From an uncultured Eubacteriales bacterium (GTDB lineage: Bacteria > Bacillota > Clostridia > Oscillospirales > Oscillospiraceae), in assembly GCA_900546485.1 (NCBI GenBank), contig URDK01000009.1:1-46606 (forward strand): DNA of 46,606 nucleotides. The letters are read 5' to 3'. The notes under the pieces were generated by a model, which was not told where the DNA came from, did not search any database, and worked only from the letters and a program-made list of their open reading frames with translations. Of the stretch, positions 15,731 to 23,922 are shown piece by piece. How positions within the stretch are numbered: position 1 is the first letter of the stretch; each line of letters begins with the position of its first letter. Position numbers and translations under genes: made by a program.

Positions 15731-15743
15731 ATCACATAAACAA

Positions 15744-15780
15744 AAAAGAGCCTTCCGCGTATATCGCGGAAGGCTCTTTT
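15744..15780. terminator. Bidirectional terminator between the etf operon and tsf
   Basis: AAAAGAGCCTTCCGCG, a five-base loop TATAT, and the exact complement give a 16-base-pair stem with A/T runs at both ends. It serves the plus-strand operon ending at 15730 and the minus-strand tsf ending at 15791. Confidence 0.93.
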
Positions 15781-15790
15781 GAAATTTTCC

Positions 15791-16720
15791 TTACTTCACG
15801 AGCTTGGCGACCTCGGCGGCGAGATCGTCCTGGCGCTTCTCGATGCCCTCGCCCTTCTCGAAGCGGGTGTAGCAGTTCACCTTGATGGTGGTGCCGAGCT
15901 GCTTCGCGACGGCGGCGACGTGATCCTCGACGGAGACCTTGTCGTCCTTGACGAACGGCTGCTGCATGAGGCAGATCTCCTTGTAGTACTTGGCAAGGCC
16001 GCCCATGACGATCTTCTCGATGATAGCGTCGGGCTTGGAGGCGTTCTTCGGGTCCTCCTTGGCCTGGGCCAGACGGACGCGCTTCTCGTTCTCGATGAAC
16101 TCCTCGCTGACCTCGCTCTTATCCAGGAACTGCGGGTTCAGGGCCGCGACCTGCATGGCGAGATCCTTGCCCAGCTCCTCGACTTCAGCGCTCTTCTCGA
16201 AGCCGGCACCGACCTCGAGGTTCATGAGGACGGCAATGCGGCCGCCCATGTGGACGTAAGCGACGCTGGTGCCCTTGTCGTAGCGGGCGAAGCGGCGGAC
16301 CTTGATGTTCTCGCCGATGACGAGGACCTTGTCGTTCTGCTCCTCGAGCACGGTCTTGTCAGAGTTGGGATACTTGCAGGCGAAGAGAGCGTCCAGATCG
16401 GCCGGGGCGTCCTTCGCGACGACCTTGGCGACGTTCTGCACGTAATCAACGAAGAGGTCGTTCTTCGCGACGAAGTCGCTCTCGGCGTTGACCTCGACAA
16501 TGGAGCCGACGCCGCACTCGGGGCAGACATAAGCGTAAGCCATGCCCTCGGCAGCGATGCGGCCGGCCTTCTTCTGAGCGGCGGCGAGGCCCTTCTCACG
16601 GAGCCACTCAACAGCCTTGTCGATATCACCGTCGGCCTCGGCGAGGGCCTTCTTGCAGTCCATCATGCCGACACCGGTCATCTCGCGCAGGTTCTTGACG
16701 TCAGCAGCTGTGAATCCCAT
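15791..16720 (-). CDS. tsf: Translation elongation factor Ts
   Basis: EF-Ts exchanges GDP for GTP on EF-Tu. The 309-residue protein begins with the UBA-like domain (FTAADVKNLREMTGVGMMDCKKALAEADGD), followed by the TDF-like contact region for EF-Tu (VEVNAESDFVAKND) and the two-lobed dimerisation domain. AAGGAT lies about 9 bases before the start at 16720. It is the second gene of the minus-strand rpsB-tsf operon, 50 bases after rpsB. Its GC-rich codon use contrasts with the island on the other side of the terminator. Confidence 0.97.
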   Translation of the reverse strand: MGFTAADVKNLREMTGVGMMDCKKALAEADGDIDKAVEWLREKGLAAAQKKAGRIAAEGMAYAYVCPECGVGSIVEVNAESDFVAKNDLFVDYVQNVAKVVAKDAPADLDALFACKYPNSDKTVLEEQNDKVLVIGENIKVRRFARYDKGTSVAYVHMGGRIAVLMNLEVGAGFEKSAEVEELGKDLAMQVAALNPQFLDKSEVSEEFIENEKRVRLAQAKEDPKNASKPDAIIEKIVMGGLAKYYKEICLMQQPFVKDDKVSVEDHVAAVAKQLGTTIKVNCYTRFEKGEGIEKRQDDLAAEVAKLVK

Positions 16721-16770
16721 ATATGATCATCCTTCCGTAAATATTTAAAAGTAAACAGGGGGGATGAGGC

Positions 16771-17511
16771 TTACTCGGCGGCCTCGTCGCTCTCCTCGAC
16801 CTTGGCGGCCTCCTCGGCGGCGTTGTCGGCGCCCTGACGGCCTTCCTGGACGGCGTTGGCCATGGTGGCGCTGATGAGCTTTATAGCGCGGATGGCGTCG
16901 TCGTTGGCGGGGATGACGTAATCGACCTCATCGGGGTCGCAGTTCGTGTCAACGATGGCAACGATGGGGATGTGCAGCTTGCGGGCCTCGGCGATGGCGT
17001 TGTGCTCCTTGCGGGAGTCGATGACGAACAGAGCGCCGGGGAGCTTCTTCATCTCCTTGACGCCGCCGAGATACTTCTCGAGCTTGGCCATTTCGCCCAT
17101 GAGCTTCATGACTTCCTTCTTGGGCAGCATGTCGAAGGTGCCGTCTTCCTGCATCTTCTTGAGCTGGGCCAGGCGGTCGATACGGGTGCGCATGGTCTTG
17201 AAGTTGGTCAGCATACCGCCGAGCCAGCGGGCGTTGACGTAGTACTGGCCGACGCGCTCAGCCTCTTCCTTGACGGCCTCGGCAGCCTGCTTCTTGGTGC
17301 CGACGAAAAGGATGTTCTGGCCGTTGGCGGCGAGGTCGCGCACGAAGTTGTACGCCTCCTCGAGCTTCTTGACGGTCTTCTGCAGGTCAATGATGTAGAT
17401 GCCGTTACGCTCCATGTAGATGTACTCGGCCATCTTGGGGTTCCACCTGCGGGTCTGGTGGCCGAAGTGCACACCGGCCTCCAGCAGCTGCTTCATGGAT
17501 ACTACTGCCAT
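16771..17511 (-). CDS. rpsB: 30S ribosomal protein S2
   Basis: S2 (246 residues) shows the family signatures SMKQLLEAGVHFGHQTRRWNPKM and the C-terminal region IPIVAIVDTNCDPDEVDYVIPANDDAIRA. The C-terminal tail is an acidic, low-complexity extension (EEAAKVEESDEAAE). AAGGAGG lies just ahead of ATG 17511. rpsB-tsf is a conserved bacterial pair; a consensus promoter and a leader of about 105 bases precede it. Confidence 0.98.
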   Translation of the reverse strand: MAVVSMKQLLEAGVHFGHQTRRWNPKMAEYIYMERNGIYIIDLQKTVKKLEEAYNFVRDLAANGQNILFVGTKKQAAEAVKEEAERVGQYYVNARWLGGMLTNFKTMRTRIDRLAQLKKMQEDGTFDMLPKKEVMKLMGEMAKLEKYLGGVKEMKKLPGALFVIDSRKEHNAIAEARKLHIPIVAIVDTNCDPDEVDYVIPANDDAIRAIKLISATMANAVQEGRQGADNAAEEAAKVEESDEAAE

Positions 17512-17618
17512 TGTTTTGTGTCCTCCTTTATTTTGTTATTACCTCCGGCGGGGCTCATCTCCCCACGGCCCAACCTCGCGGTCACCGGGCCGGGAATCCC
17601 CCCATCCGTGCGTAATGC
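17512..17618 (-). promoter_or_regulatory. rpsB 5' leader
   Basis: The predicted transcript starts near 17618 and has about 105 bases before rpsB, GC-rich and with several short complementary blocks (GGCCC/GGGCC, CCCCG/CGGGG). S2 leaders bind S2 for feedback control in some bacteria. I see room for such a structure but cannot match a known consensus. Confidence 0.35.
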
Positions 17619-17624
17619 CGATAC

Positions 17625-17653
17625 ATTATAGCAAAAGCCCTCAGGCTTTGCAA
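17625..17653 (-). promoter_or_regulatory. Promoter of rpsB-tsf
   Basis: On the minus strand TTGCAA (17648-17653), a 17-base spacer and TATAAT (17625-17630) give a perfect -10 and a good -35. Confidence 0.85.
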
Positions 17654-17704
17654 GGTATTTTTTGCAGTTTTCGGCTTATTTATAGCGTCTGAGAGATAAA
17701 ATGC

Positions 17705-17732
17705 AAAGTCCCGGTCGGCTGACCGGGACTTT
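17705..17732 (-). terminator. Terminator after ymxH
   Basis: AAAGTCCCGGTC, loop GGCT and its complement form a 12-base-pair stem, 10 bases after the ymxH stop on the minus strand. The T-run on the minus strand is short (TTTGCATTTT); the plus-strand side has five T. Confidence 0.7.
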
Positions 17733-17742
17733 TTACATTTGA

Positions 17743-18024
17743 TTAATATAGGAACGGGCGCTTTTCGCGTCTGCGGCGGGAGGGCGACTGCTCGAGGTCG
17801 ACGAGAATGATGTCGCTGCCAAGCCTGGAGATGCTGCTCCAGGGGATCACGTAATCGTCATCCCGGCCGAGCAGCCCCCCGGCGCGGCCCTGGCCGGGGA
17901 CGATTATGGCGATTATCTTCCCGTCACAGGGGTCGTATTCCGCGTCGCAGACATAGCCGAGTCTCTGCCCGCTGTGCAGGTCTATGACCTCCTTGCAGCG
18001 CAGCTCGGAAAACAGACAGGCCAT
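17743..18024 (-). CDS. ymxH: YlmC/YmxH family PRC-barrel sporulation protein
   Basis: This 93-residue protein has one PRC-barrel-like domain (ELRCKEVIDLHSGQRLGYVCDAEYD, then VIPWSSISRLGSDIILVDLE) and an Arg-rich tail. YlmC/YmxH members are small proteins found in endospore formers, often next to sigG. Here it follows sigG by 32 bases on the same strand and probably shares its forespore promoter. Its molecular role is not established. Confidence 0.85.
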   Translation of the reverse strand: MACLFSELRCKEVIDLHSGQRLGYVCDAEYDPCDGKIIAIIVPGQGRAGGLLGRDDDYVIPWSSISRLGSDIILVDLEQSPSRRRREKRPFLY

Positions 18025-18056
18025 AACTCATCCCTCCTCGCCAGAGCATATGCGGA

Positions 18057-18836
18057 TTACTGGGCGAAAATGTTCTTTTTTATCTGAGCTATGGCATTCT
18101 TTTCCAGACGTGAGACCTGCGCCTGCGAGATGTGGATCTCGTCGGCGACCTCCATCTGCGTTTTGCCGTCGTAATATCTCAAGGCGAGGATGCGCTTTTC
18201 GCGCTCGCCGAGTGAGGATATTGCGTCCGAGAGGGCGAGACGCTCAAGCCAGCTCTCGTCCGTGTCGCGGCTGTCGCAGATCTGGTCCATGACGCAGACG
18301 CTCTCGCCGGCGTCGGAGTAGATTGGCTCAAAGAGCGAGACGGGATCGGAGATGGCATCCAGGGAAAAGACGACCTCCTCACGTTTTATGCCGAGCGCGG
18401 AGGCGATCTCCTCCGTGGTCGGCTCGCGGCCTGTGTCGGCGGTGAGCTTTTCCTGCGCCTGAAGCACGCGGTAGGCTGTGTCGCGCATGGAGCGCGAGAC
18501 GCGCACGGAGCTGTTGTCGCGCAGATAGCGCCTTATTTCGCCGGCTATCATGGGTACTCCGTAGGTGGAAAAGCGTACGTTTTGACTGGTGTCGAAGTTA
18601 TCTATGGCCTTGATGAGACCGATGCAGCCGACCTGGAAGAGGTCGTCCACGTTTTCGCCGCGGCCGGAGAATTTTTGAATCACGGAGAGCACGAGCCGCA
18701 GGTTGCCGCTTATCAGCTCTTCGCGCGCGGCTTTGTCTCCGGCCTTGGCCCGTTCGAGCAGCGCCTGGGTCTCATCATTTTTGAGCACCGGCAGCTTGGA
18801 CGTGTTCACGCCGCATATCTCGACCTTGCCCTGCAA
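18057..18836 (-). CDS. sigG: RNA polymerase sigma-G factor (late forespore)
   Basis: SigG directs late forespore transcription. The protein carries the SigG N-terminal signature KVEICGVNTSKLPVLKNDE, the sigma-70 region 2 block (NGRL-like SGNLRLVLSVIQKFSGRGENVDDLFQVG split around residue 65), region 3, and a region 4 helix-turn-helix (KTQMEVADEIHISQAQVSRLEKNAI). The longest frame starts at ATG 18899, but the extra 21 residues have no counterpart in SigG and would overlap the likely promoter. TTG 18836, with AAAAGGGG at 18844-18851, gives 259 residues, matching B. subtilis SigG (260). Confidence 0.93.
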   Translation of the reverse strand: MQGKVEICGVNTSKLPVLKNDETQALLERAKAGDKAAREELISGNLRLVLSVIQKFSGRGENVDDLFQVGCIGLIKAIDNFDTSQNVRFSTYGVPMIAGEIRRYLRDNSSVRVSRSMRDTAYRVLQAQEKLTADTGREPTTEEIASALGIKREEVVFSLDAISDPVSLFEPIYSDAGESVCVMDQICDSRDTDESWLERLALSDAISSLGEREKRILALRYYDGKTQMEVADEIHISQAQVSRLEKNAIAQIKKNIFAQ

Positions 18837-18867
18837 AAGCAAAAACCCCTTTTTAGGAAAGTACAGG

Positions 18868-18898
18868 TAGTCTTTCCCGCAAAGGCGATTTTGATTCA
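18868..18898 (-). promoter_or_regulatory. Candidate sigma-F/sigma-G promoter of sigG
   Basis: On the minus strand TGAATC (18893-18898), an 18-base gap and AAGACTA (18868-18874) resemble the forespore consensus (GMATR, 18 bases, CATAMTA; five of seven in the -10). It lies about 32 bases before the TTG start. Self-control of sigG is known in Bacillus. Confidence 0.4.
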
Positions 18899-18902
18899 AA
18901 CG

Positions 18903-18931
18903 TTGCTGTATCGACCGGAAACGGCTATAAT
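18903..18931 (+). promoter_or_regulatory. Promoter of the SLH-domain gene
   Basis: TTGCTG (18903-18908), a 17-base spacer and a perfect TATAAT (18926-18931) stand 39 bases before ATG 18971, with AAAGGAGATAT as ribosome site at 18956-18966. Confidence 0.8.
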
Positions 18932-18970
18932 AACAGGCGGCGAAGAAATCTGCGCAAAGGAGATATCAAC

Positions 18971-20077
18971 ATGAAAAAAACGCTGTCCCTTGTTCTTGCC
19001 GGGACGCTGTGCCTTGCCCTGAGCACGGGTGCGCTGGCTGCGTTCGGTTTTTCGGACGTGCCAGACGGAAAGTGGTACACGGCCGAGATAGGGGAGATGA
19101 CCGCGGCGGGTTATATTGACGGCTATGAGGACGGAACTTTCCGGCCGGACGGCAATGTGAGCGTGGCGGAGTTCGTGACCATCACGGCCCGCTGCCTGGG
19201 CTTTGAGACCGGGGCGGAATACGGCCACTGGGCGGGCCGCCAGATGGGCAACGCCTATGACTGGGGCTGGATAGACGAGCAGGATGCGCAGTGGACGCAG
19301 TTCAATGAGCCCGTATCGCGCCAGCTGGCGGCGAAAATACTGGCCTCGGCGTTGGGGCTGGAGCCGGGCGGAGAAATACCGTACGCGGACGCGGCGGATG
19401 TTGAACGGAACTACGTCGGCTGGGTAGGCGCTGTGTGTTCCGCGGGGCTTATCGAGGGCTTTGAGGACAACACCTTCCGCCCGGGCAAAATACTCAGCCG
19501 CGCTGAGGCAGCAACGCTGATCTACCGCGCCTCCAACGCCGGAGACAGGCTGACCGCGGCGCCTGACGGTACGCCCTTTGCTGAGAGCGTGGCGCTTGCG
19601 TGCTACGACAACCCCAACTTCAAGGTGACGCTCAGCGCCGGCAAGGCGACGGTCGTCATAGACAAGGCGGAGCTCTGGACGGACTTCGCGGATTCGGATT
19701 CCCCGAACGCTGAGGAAGCCGCGGAGGGCCAACGCCGCGAGAAGGTGAAGGCGGCGATGAAGACGGAGAGGACCATCTCGGTCCCTGGTACCGTGACGGC
19801 GGTGTACGAGCTGCCCTGCACGAGCTGGTTCCCGGGGACGGACGCGAACGCGGTCGTAGGCACGTCCGATGGGCGCTGGTACTTTGTTGAGCTGAGCGGC
19901 AGGAATAACGATTGCGTCCCCGAACTCACTGAGTTGACGGCGCTGAGCGGCAAGAGCGTGAGCTCTCTGCGCTGGTGCACGACGAGCTGCGACGATGACG
20001 GCGTGCTGTTCAGCGGCCGGGACTATATCGTCGCCGCCCTCGCCGACGGCAGCGAGCTGATTGCCCTCGAGCATTGA
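18971..20077 (+). CDS. Secreted S-layer homology (SLH) domain protein
   Basis: The 368-residue protein has a classical signal peptide (MKKTLSLVLAGTLCLALSTGALA, cut after Ala). Two clear SLH repeats follow: FSDVPDGKWYTAEIGEMTAAGYIDGYEDGTFRP (about 26-90) and YADAADVERNYVGWVGAVCSAGLIEGFEDNTFRP (about 140-195). A degenerate module lies between them. SLH domains bind pyruvylated secondary cell-wall polymers, so the protein is expected at the cell surface. The C-terminal 150 residues are acidic, beta-rich and of no recognised family; they end with DYIVAALADGSELIALEH. It is divergent from sigG and transcribed alone. Confidence 0.88.
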   Translation: MKKTLSLVLAGTLCLALSTGALAAFGFSDVPDGKWYTAEIGEMTAAGYIDGYEDGTFRPDGNVSVAEFVTITARCLGFETGAEYGHWAGRQMGNAYDWGWIDEQDAQWTQFNEPVSRQLAAKILASALGLEPGGEIPYADAADVERNYVGWVGAVCSAGLIEGFEDNTFRPGKILSRAEAATLIYRASNAGDRLTAAPDGTPFAESVALACYDNPNFKVTLSAGKATVVIDKAELWTDFADSDSPNAEEAAEGQRREKVKAAMKTERTISVPGTVTAVYELPCTSWFPGTDANAVVGTSDGRWYFVELSGRNNDCVPELTELTALSGKSVSSLRWCTTSCDDDGVLFSGRDYIVAALADGSELIALEH

Positions 20078-20115
20078 TCGCCCTTCGCTGCGCGAAGCGC
20101 GTTTGAAAGTTTCGT

Positions 20116-20177
20116 CCACCTTTTCAAAGGTGGCGGGGTGCAGGGGCGGAGCCCTTGCCCGCGCTCCGCAGAGCGCG
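20116..20177. repeat. Palindrome-rich spacer, possible dispersed repeat
   Basis: The gap 20078-20322 holds no gene. It contains the palindrome CCACCTTTTCAAAGGTGG (20116-20133), an imperfect hairpin around GCAGGGGCGGAGCCCTTGC (20140-20158) and CGCGCTC-CGCA-GAGCGCG (20160-20177). This run of palindromes next to a terminator looks like a REP-like intergenic element; only one copy is in the window, so its status as a repeat is inference. Confidence 0.4.
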
Positions 20178-20220
20178 GAACCCTCTATTGCTTATTGAAG
20201 CGCAGGAAAGGGTCCAAGTG

Positions 20221-20250
20221 GGAACCCTCGCCGGGGGTTCCAACTTTTTT
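20221..20250 (+). terminator. Terminator of the SLH-domain gene
   Basis: GGAACCC (20221-20227) pairs with GGGTTCC (20235-20241), followed by AAC and six T (20245-20250). Confidence 0.75.
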
Positions 20251-20283
20251 AGTGGATAGATAAGATTCAACCCTTTTGACGCA

Positions 20284-20313
20284 AAAAACCGCCCCCGAAT
20301 GGGGGCGGTTTTT
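20284..20313. terminator. Bidirectional terminator between SLH gene and ybjQ
   Basis: AAAAACCGCCCCC, loop GAAT and the exact complement form a 13-base-pair stem with A/T runs on both sides, 10 bases from the minus-strand ybjQ stop. Confidence 0.9.
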
Positions 20314-20322
20314 GCTGCGGAT

Positions 20323-20640
20323 TCAGATGACCACGGCGGTGCCGGAGGCGCTTACCATGAGCATGCCGTTGTCGGTTCCGAGGACCTCGTAGTCGATGTC
20401 CACACCGACTACGGCGTTGGCGCCCATGCGCTCGGCGCGATGGCACATCTCGTCAAGGGCCTCGTTGCGGGCGTTCTGAAGCTCCTCCTCATAGCCGGCG
20501 CTGCGGCCGCCGAAGAAGTTGCGCAGTCCCGCGCCGATGTCCTTGAACACATTGATGCCGGTTATGACCTCGCCGAAGGCGATGCCGCGGTACTCGCGGA
20601 TGGGGCTGCCCTCTATCGAATTGGTGGTGGTTACGATCAT
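20323..20640 (-). CDS. YbjQ/UPF0145 family protein
   Basis: This 105-residue protein has the YbjQ fold signature: an N-terminal strand MIVTTTNSIEGSPIREYRGIAFGEV, a central helix with paired charges (YEEELQNARNEALDEMCHRAERMGANAVVGVDIDYE), and a C-terminal strand MLMVSASGTAVVI. It is a small homo-oligomer-forming family, sometimes described as heavy-metal-binding; the function is not established. GGGAGG lies ahead of ATG 20640, and its own promoter overlaps the end of carB. Confidence 0.85.
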   Translation of the reverse strand: MIVTTTNSIEGSPIREYRGIAFGEVITGINVFKDIGAGLRNFFGGRSAGYEEELQNARNEALDEMCHRAERMGANAVVGVDIDYEVLGTDNGMLMVSASGTAVVI

Positions 20641-20689
20641 CGTGACGTCCTCCCGTAAACTGCAATATTCGGCTCGGAGCCGTGGTTAC

Positions 20690-20717
20690 AGTATATACGC
20701 GGCGTAGCCGCTGTCAA
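20690..20717 (-). promoter_or_regulatory. Promoter of ybjQ
   Basis: On the minus strand TTGACA (20712-20717), a 16-base spacer and TATACT (20690-20695). The spacer is mostly the inverted repeat GCGGC-TAC-GCCGC, a possible operator. A perfect hairpin CGGCTC-C-GAGCCG (20670-20682) follows in the leader. Confidence 0.65.
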
Positions 20718-20721
20718 GTAC

Positions 20722-23700
20722 TTATGCTTGGTGCAGACGGCCGACCGTACCGATGTCCAGCAGCTCTGTGGAGTCAGGGCTCATGTGCTCGGCGAGCAGC
20801 GATATGGCGGTGTACGCGGTGTCGAGGCTCGTGATGCAGAGTATGCCGCGGCGGATGGCCTGACGGTGGAGCTCAATGTAGTCGCCCATCGTGTCGTCGT
20901 GCAGCGCACCGGAGTAGATGACGAAGCCTATGCCCGCGCGCTCCAGCATGCCGCCAAGGTCGGCGGTGCGGGTGACTGAGCCGATGTCGAATGCGTAATA
21001 GCCCATGGCCTTGATGGCGTTCGCGGTGTCCGGGGTGGCAAACATGTGGAGGCCCTCCGCGTCCAGCTTGCGCACCAGCGGCTCTATCTCGCCTAGCTGG
21101 CGGTTCTCCACGCTCAGCAGTACGCCGCGCCGGGCTCCGCCGGGGGCGCTCAGGAAGGTGTAGCCCGCGGCGCACATGGCCTTGTAGGTCGCTTCGCGCA
21201 GCGTGCGGCCGACGCCGAGCACCTCGCCCGTGGACTTCATCTCGGGTCCGAGCAGGCTGTTGGCGTCGGGCAGCTTCTCAAAGGAGAACACCGGAGCCTT
21301 CACGCCGTATACCGGCGAGGGCGGCAGCAGGCCGTCCGGGCAGCCCAGCTCCTCGAGCGAGGCGCCCATCATGACGCGGGTCGCGATGTCCACCATGTGA
21401 ACGCCCGTGACCTTGCTCAGGTAGGGTATGGTACGCGAGGCGCGGGGATTGACCTCAATGACGTAGAGCTTGTCCTCGTAGATAAGGTACTGTATATTCA
21501 CCAGCCCGCGAGTGCCGAGGGCGAGGGCCAGACGGCGGGAGCAGTCCGCTACATGCTCCGTCATCTCGGGCGAGAGGCTCTTGGGCGGGTAGATGGCGAT
21601 GGAGTCGCCGGAGTGGATGCCCGCGCGCTCGATGTGCTCCATGATGCCGGGGATGAGCACGCGCTCGCCGTCGGAGATGACGTCGCACTCGAGCTCGGTG
21701 CCGGGCATGTACTTGTCCACGAGCACGGGGTTGGCGATGCCGCCGGAAAGGATGATGCCCATGTAGCGGCGCACGTCGGCCTCTTCGTGGGCGATGACCA
21801 TATTCTGGCCGCCGATGACGTAGGAGGGGCGCAGCAGCACGGGATAGCCCAGCCGCTCCGCAGTCTCGAGCGCCTCCTCGAGCGTGTTCACGCCGGCGCC
21901 GCGCGGGCGCTCTATGCCCATGGTGCCGAGCAGGGCGTCGAACTTCTCGCGGTCCTCGGCGAGGTCTATGCCCTCGGCCGAGGTGCCGAGAATCTTCACG
22001 CCCTGGGAGACGAGGAAGTTCGCGAGCGAGATGGCCGTCTGTCCGCCGAAGGCCACGACGACGCCCACGGGCTTCTCGACCTCGATGACGCCCATGACGT
22101 CCTCGGGGCAGAGCGGCTCAAAGTAGAGGCGGGAGGCGGTGTCGTAGTCCGTGGAGACCGTCTCGGGGTTGTTGTTTATTATGACTACGTCGTAGCCCAT
22201 CTTGCGCAGGGTCTGCACGCAGTGGACGGAGCTATAGTCGAACTCTATGCCCTGACCGATGCGGATGGGGCCGGAGCCGAGGACAATGACCGTCTCGCGG
22301 CCCTCGGCGCGCTTGGCGCGGGCGTCGCAGTAGCCCTCGGGCACGGAGTAGAAATAGGGCGTGCGGGCCTCGAACTCGGCGGCGCAGGTATCGACCATCT
22401 TGTAAGAGAGCGGAGGACGCTCGGGCGTCTTGCAGCCGGAGATGCGGCTGATGGCGGCGTCCGTGTAGCCGAAGCGGCGGGCCTTTTTATAGTTTTCCTC
22501 CGTGAGCCCCTGGGCGAGCGAGTCCTCGAGCTGTTTCATGCCCTCGAGCTTGCGCAGGAACCATTCGTCTATGCGGGTCATGTCGTGCAGGGCCTCGACG
22601 GAATAGCCGGCCTTGAGGGCCTCGAAGAGGGTGAAGATGCGCATGTCGTCCATGTCGAAGATGCGGCGGCTGAGTGGGCGGCGGGAGGAGGGGGCGCGGT
22701 TGAGCGTGTCCTGCTTGATCTCCGCGCCTCGCACGGCCTTCATCAGCGCGGCCTCAAAGCAGGGGGCGATGGCCATTACCTCGCCCGTGGCCTTCATCTG
22801 GGGACCGAGGTCGCGGCTCGCGCCCGCAAACTTGTCGAAGGGCCACTTGGGGAACTTTACGACGACATAGTCCACCGTGGGCTCGAAGCAGGCGTAGGTC
22901 TCGCCGGTGACCTCGTTTTTGATCTCGTCAAGCGTGTAGCCGAGAGCTATCTTCGCGGAGACCTTGGCTATGGGATAGCCGGTGGCTTTGGAGGCGAGGG
23001 CGGAGGAGCGGGAGACGCGGGGATTGACCTCGATGACGGCGTAGTCCATGCTCTCAGGGTCGAGCGCGAACTGGCAGTTGCAGCCGCCCTCGATGCCGAG
23101 CTTGCCGATTATGGAGAGCGCCGAGGAGCGGAGCATCTGGTATTCGCGGTCGGCCAGCGTCAGAGCAGGTGCGACGACGATGGAGTCGCCCGTGTGCACG
23201 CCGACGGGGTCGACATTCTCCATGCTGCATATGGTGACGGCGCTGCCCGCGCTGTCGCGCATGACCTCGAACTCTATCTCCTTCCAGCCGAAGATGTACT
23301 TCTCGACCAGCACCTGGTGTATGGGCGAGGCGTCGAGGCCCGCTGCGGCGACGGTGAGCATCTCCTCCTCGCTGTGGGCTATGCCGCCGCCGGAGCCGCC
23401 GAGGGTGAAGGCGGGACGGATGATGACGGGGTAGCCGATCGTGTGCGCCGCGGCGAGGGCCGCGGGCAGGGTCTCCGCCGTGCGGGAGGGGATGGTGGGC
23501 TGGCCTATCTCGGCCATGGCGTCCTTGAAGAGCTGGCGGTCCTCGCTCTTGAGGATGGCGTCGATGTTGGTGCCGATGAGCCTGACGCCGTGCTCGTCCA
23601 GAAAACCGGATTTGTAGAGCTCCATGGCGAGGTTCAGGCCGGTCTGACCGCCGAGGCCGGCGAGGAGGCTGTCGGGCTTTTCCTTCTCGATTATGCGTTC

Positions 23701-23922
23701 CACGGTGCGCTGGTCGAGCGGCTCGATGTACACCGTGGCGGCCATGTCGGGATCAGTCATGATCGTGGCCGGGTTGGAGTTCACCAGTACGGTCTCGACG
23801 CCTTCTTCCATGAGCAGGCGGCAGGCCTGGGTACCGGCGTAGTCAAACTCTGCGGCCTGGCCTATGACTATGGGTCCGGAGCCTATGACGAGGACCTTCT
23901 TGATGCTGCTGTCCTTAGGCAT
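20722..23922 (-). CDS. carB: Carbamoyl phosphate synthase large subunit
   Basis: CarB (1066 residues) makes carbamoyl phosphate from bicarbonate, ammonia and two ATP for pyrimidine and arginine synthesis. Both ATP-grasp halves are intact: the first begins KKVLVIGSGPIVIGQAAEFDYAGTQA and the second (about 550) ETVIVLGSGPIRIGQGIEFDYSSVH. Each is followed by its nucleotide-binding glycine-rich loop (FTLGGSGGG; YVIGGQNM) and NPRVSRSSAL / NPRASRTIPY. An MGS-like allosteric domain with GALHDDTMGDY ends the protein. It overlaps carA by eight bases. No clear terminator follows; the ybjQ promoter comes next. Confidence 0.97.
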   Translation of the reverse strand: MPKDSSIKKVLVIGSGPIVIGQAAEFDYAGTQACRLLMEEGVETVLVNSNPATIMTDPDMAATVYIEPLDQRTVERIIEKEKPDSLLAGLGGQTGLNLAMELYKSGFLDEHGVRLIGTNIDAILKSEDRQLFKDAMAEIGQPTIPSRTAETLPAALAAAHTIGYPVIIRPAFTLGGSGGGIAHSEEEMLTVAAAGLDASPIHQVLVEKYIFGWKEIEFEVMRDSAGSAVTICSMENVDPVGVHTGDSIVVAPALTLADREYQMLRSSALSIIGKLGIEGGCNCQFALDPESMDYAVIEVNPRVSRSSALASKATGYPIAKVSAKIALGYTLDEIKNEVTGETYACFEPTVDYVVVKFPKWPFDKFAGASRDLGPQMKATGEVMAIAPCFEAALMKAVRGAEIKQDTLNRAPSSRRPLSRRIFDMDDMRIFTLFEALKAGYSVEALHDMTRIDEWFLRKLEGMKQLEDSLAQGLTEENYKKARRFGYTDAAISRISGCKTPERPPLSYKMVDTCAAEFEARTPYFYSVPEGYCDARAKRAEGRETVIVLGSGPIRIGQGIEFDYSSVHCVQTLRKMGYDVVIINNNPETVSTDYDTASRLYFEPLCPEDVMGVIEVEKPVGVVVAFGGQTAISLANFLVSQGVKILGTSAEGIDLAEDREKFDALLGTMGIERPRGAGVNTLEEALETAERLGYPVLLRPSYVIGGQNMVIAHEEADVRRYMGIILSGGIANPVLVDKYMPGTELECDVISDGERVLIPGIMEHIERAGIHSGDSIAIYPPKSLSPEMTEHVADCSRRLALALGTRGLVNIQYLIYEDKLYVIEVNPRASRTIPYLSKVTGVHMVDIATRVMMGASLEELGCPDGLLPPSPVYGVKAPVFSFEKLPDANSLLGPEMKSTGEVLGVGRTLREATYKAMCAAGYTFLSAPGGARRGVLLSVENRQLGEIEPLVRKLDAEGLHMFATPDTANAIKAMGYYAFDIGSVTRTADLGGMLERAGIGFVIYSGALHDDTMGDYIELHRQAIRRGILCITSLDTAYTAISLLAEHMSPDSTELLDIGTVGRLHQA

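Noticed and set aside
15779..16726. 315-residue plus-strand open frame
   Set aside because: Antisense to tsf; Leu/Asp/Val-rich low-complexity product.
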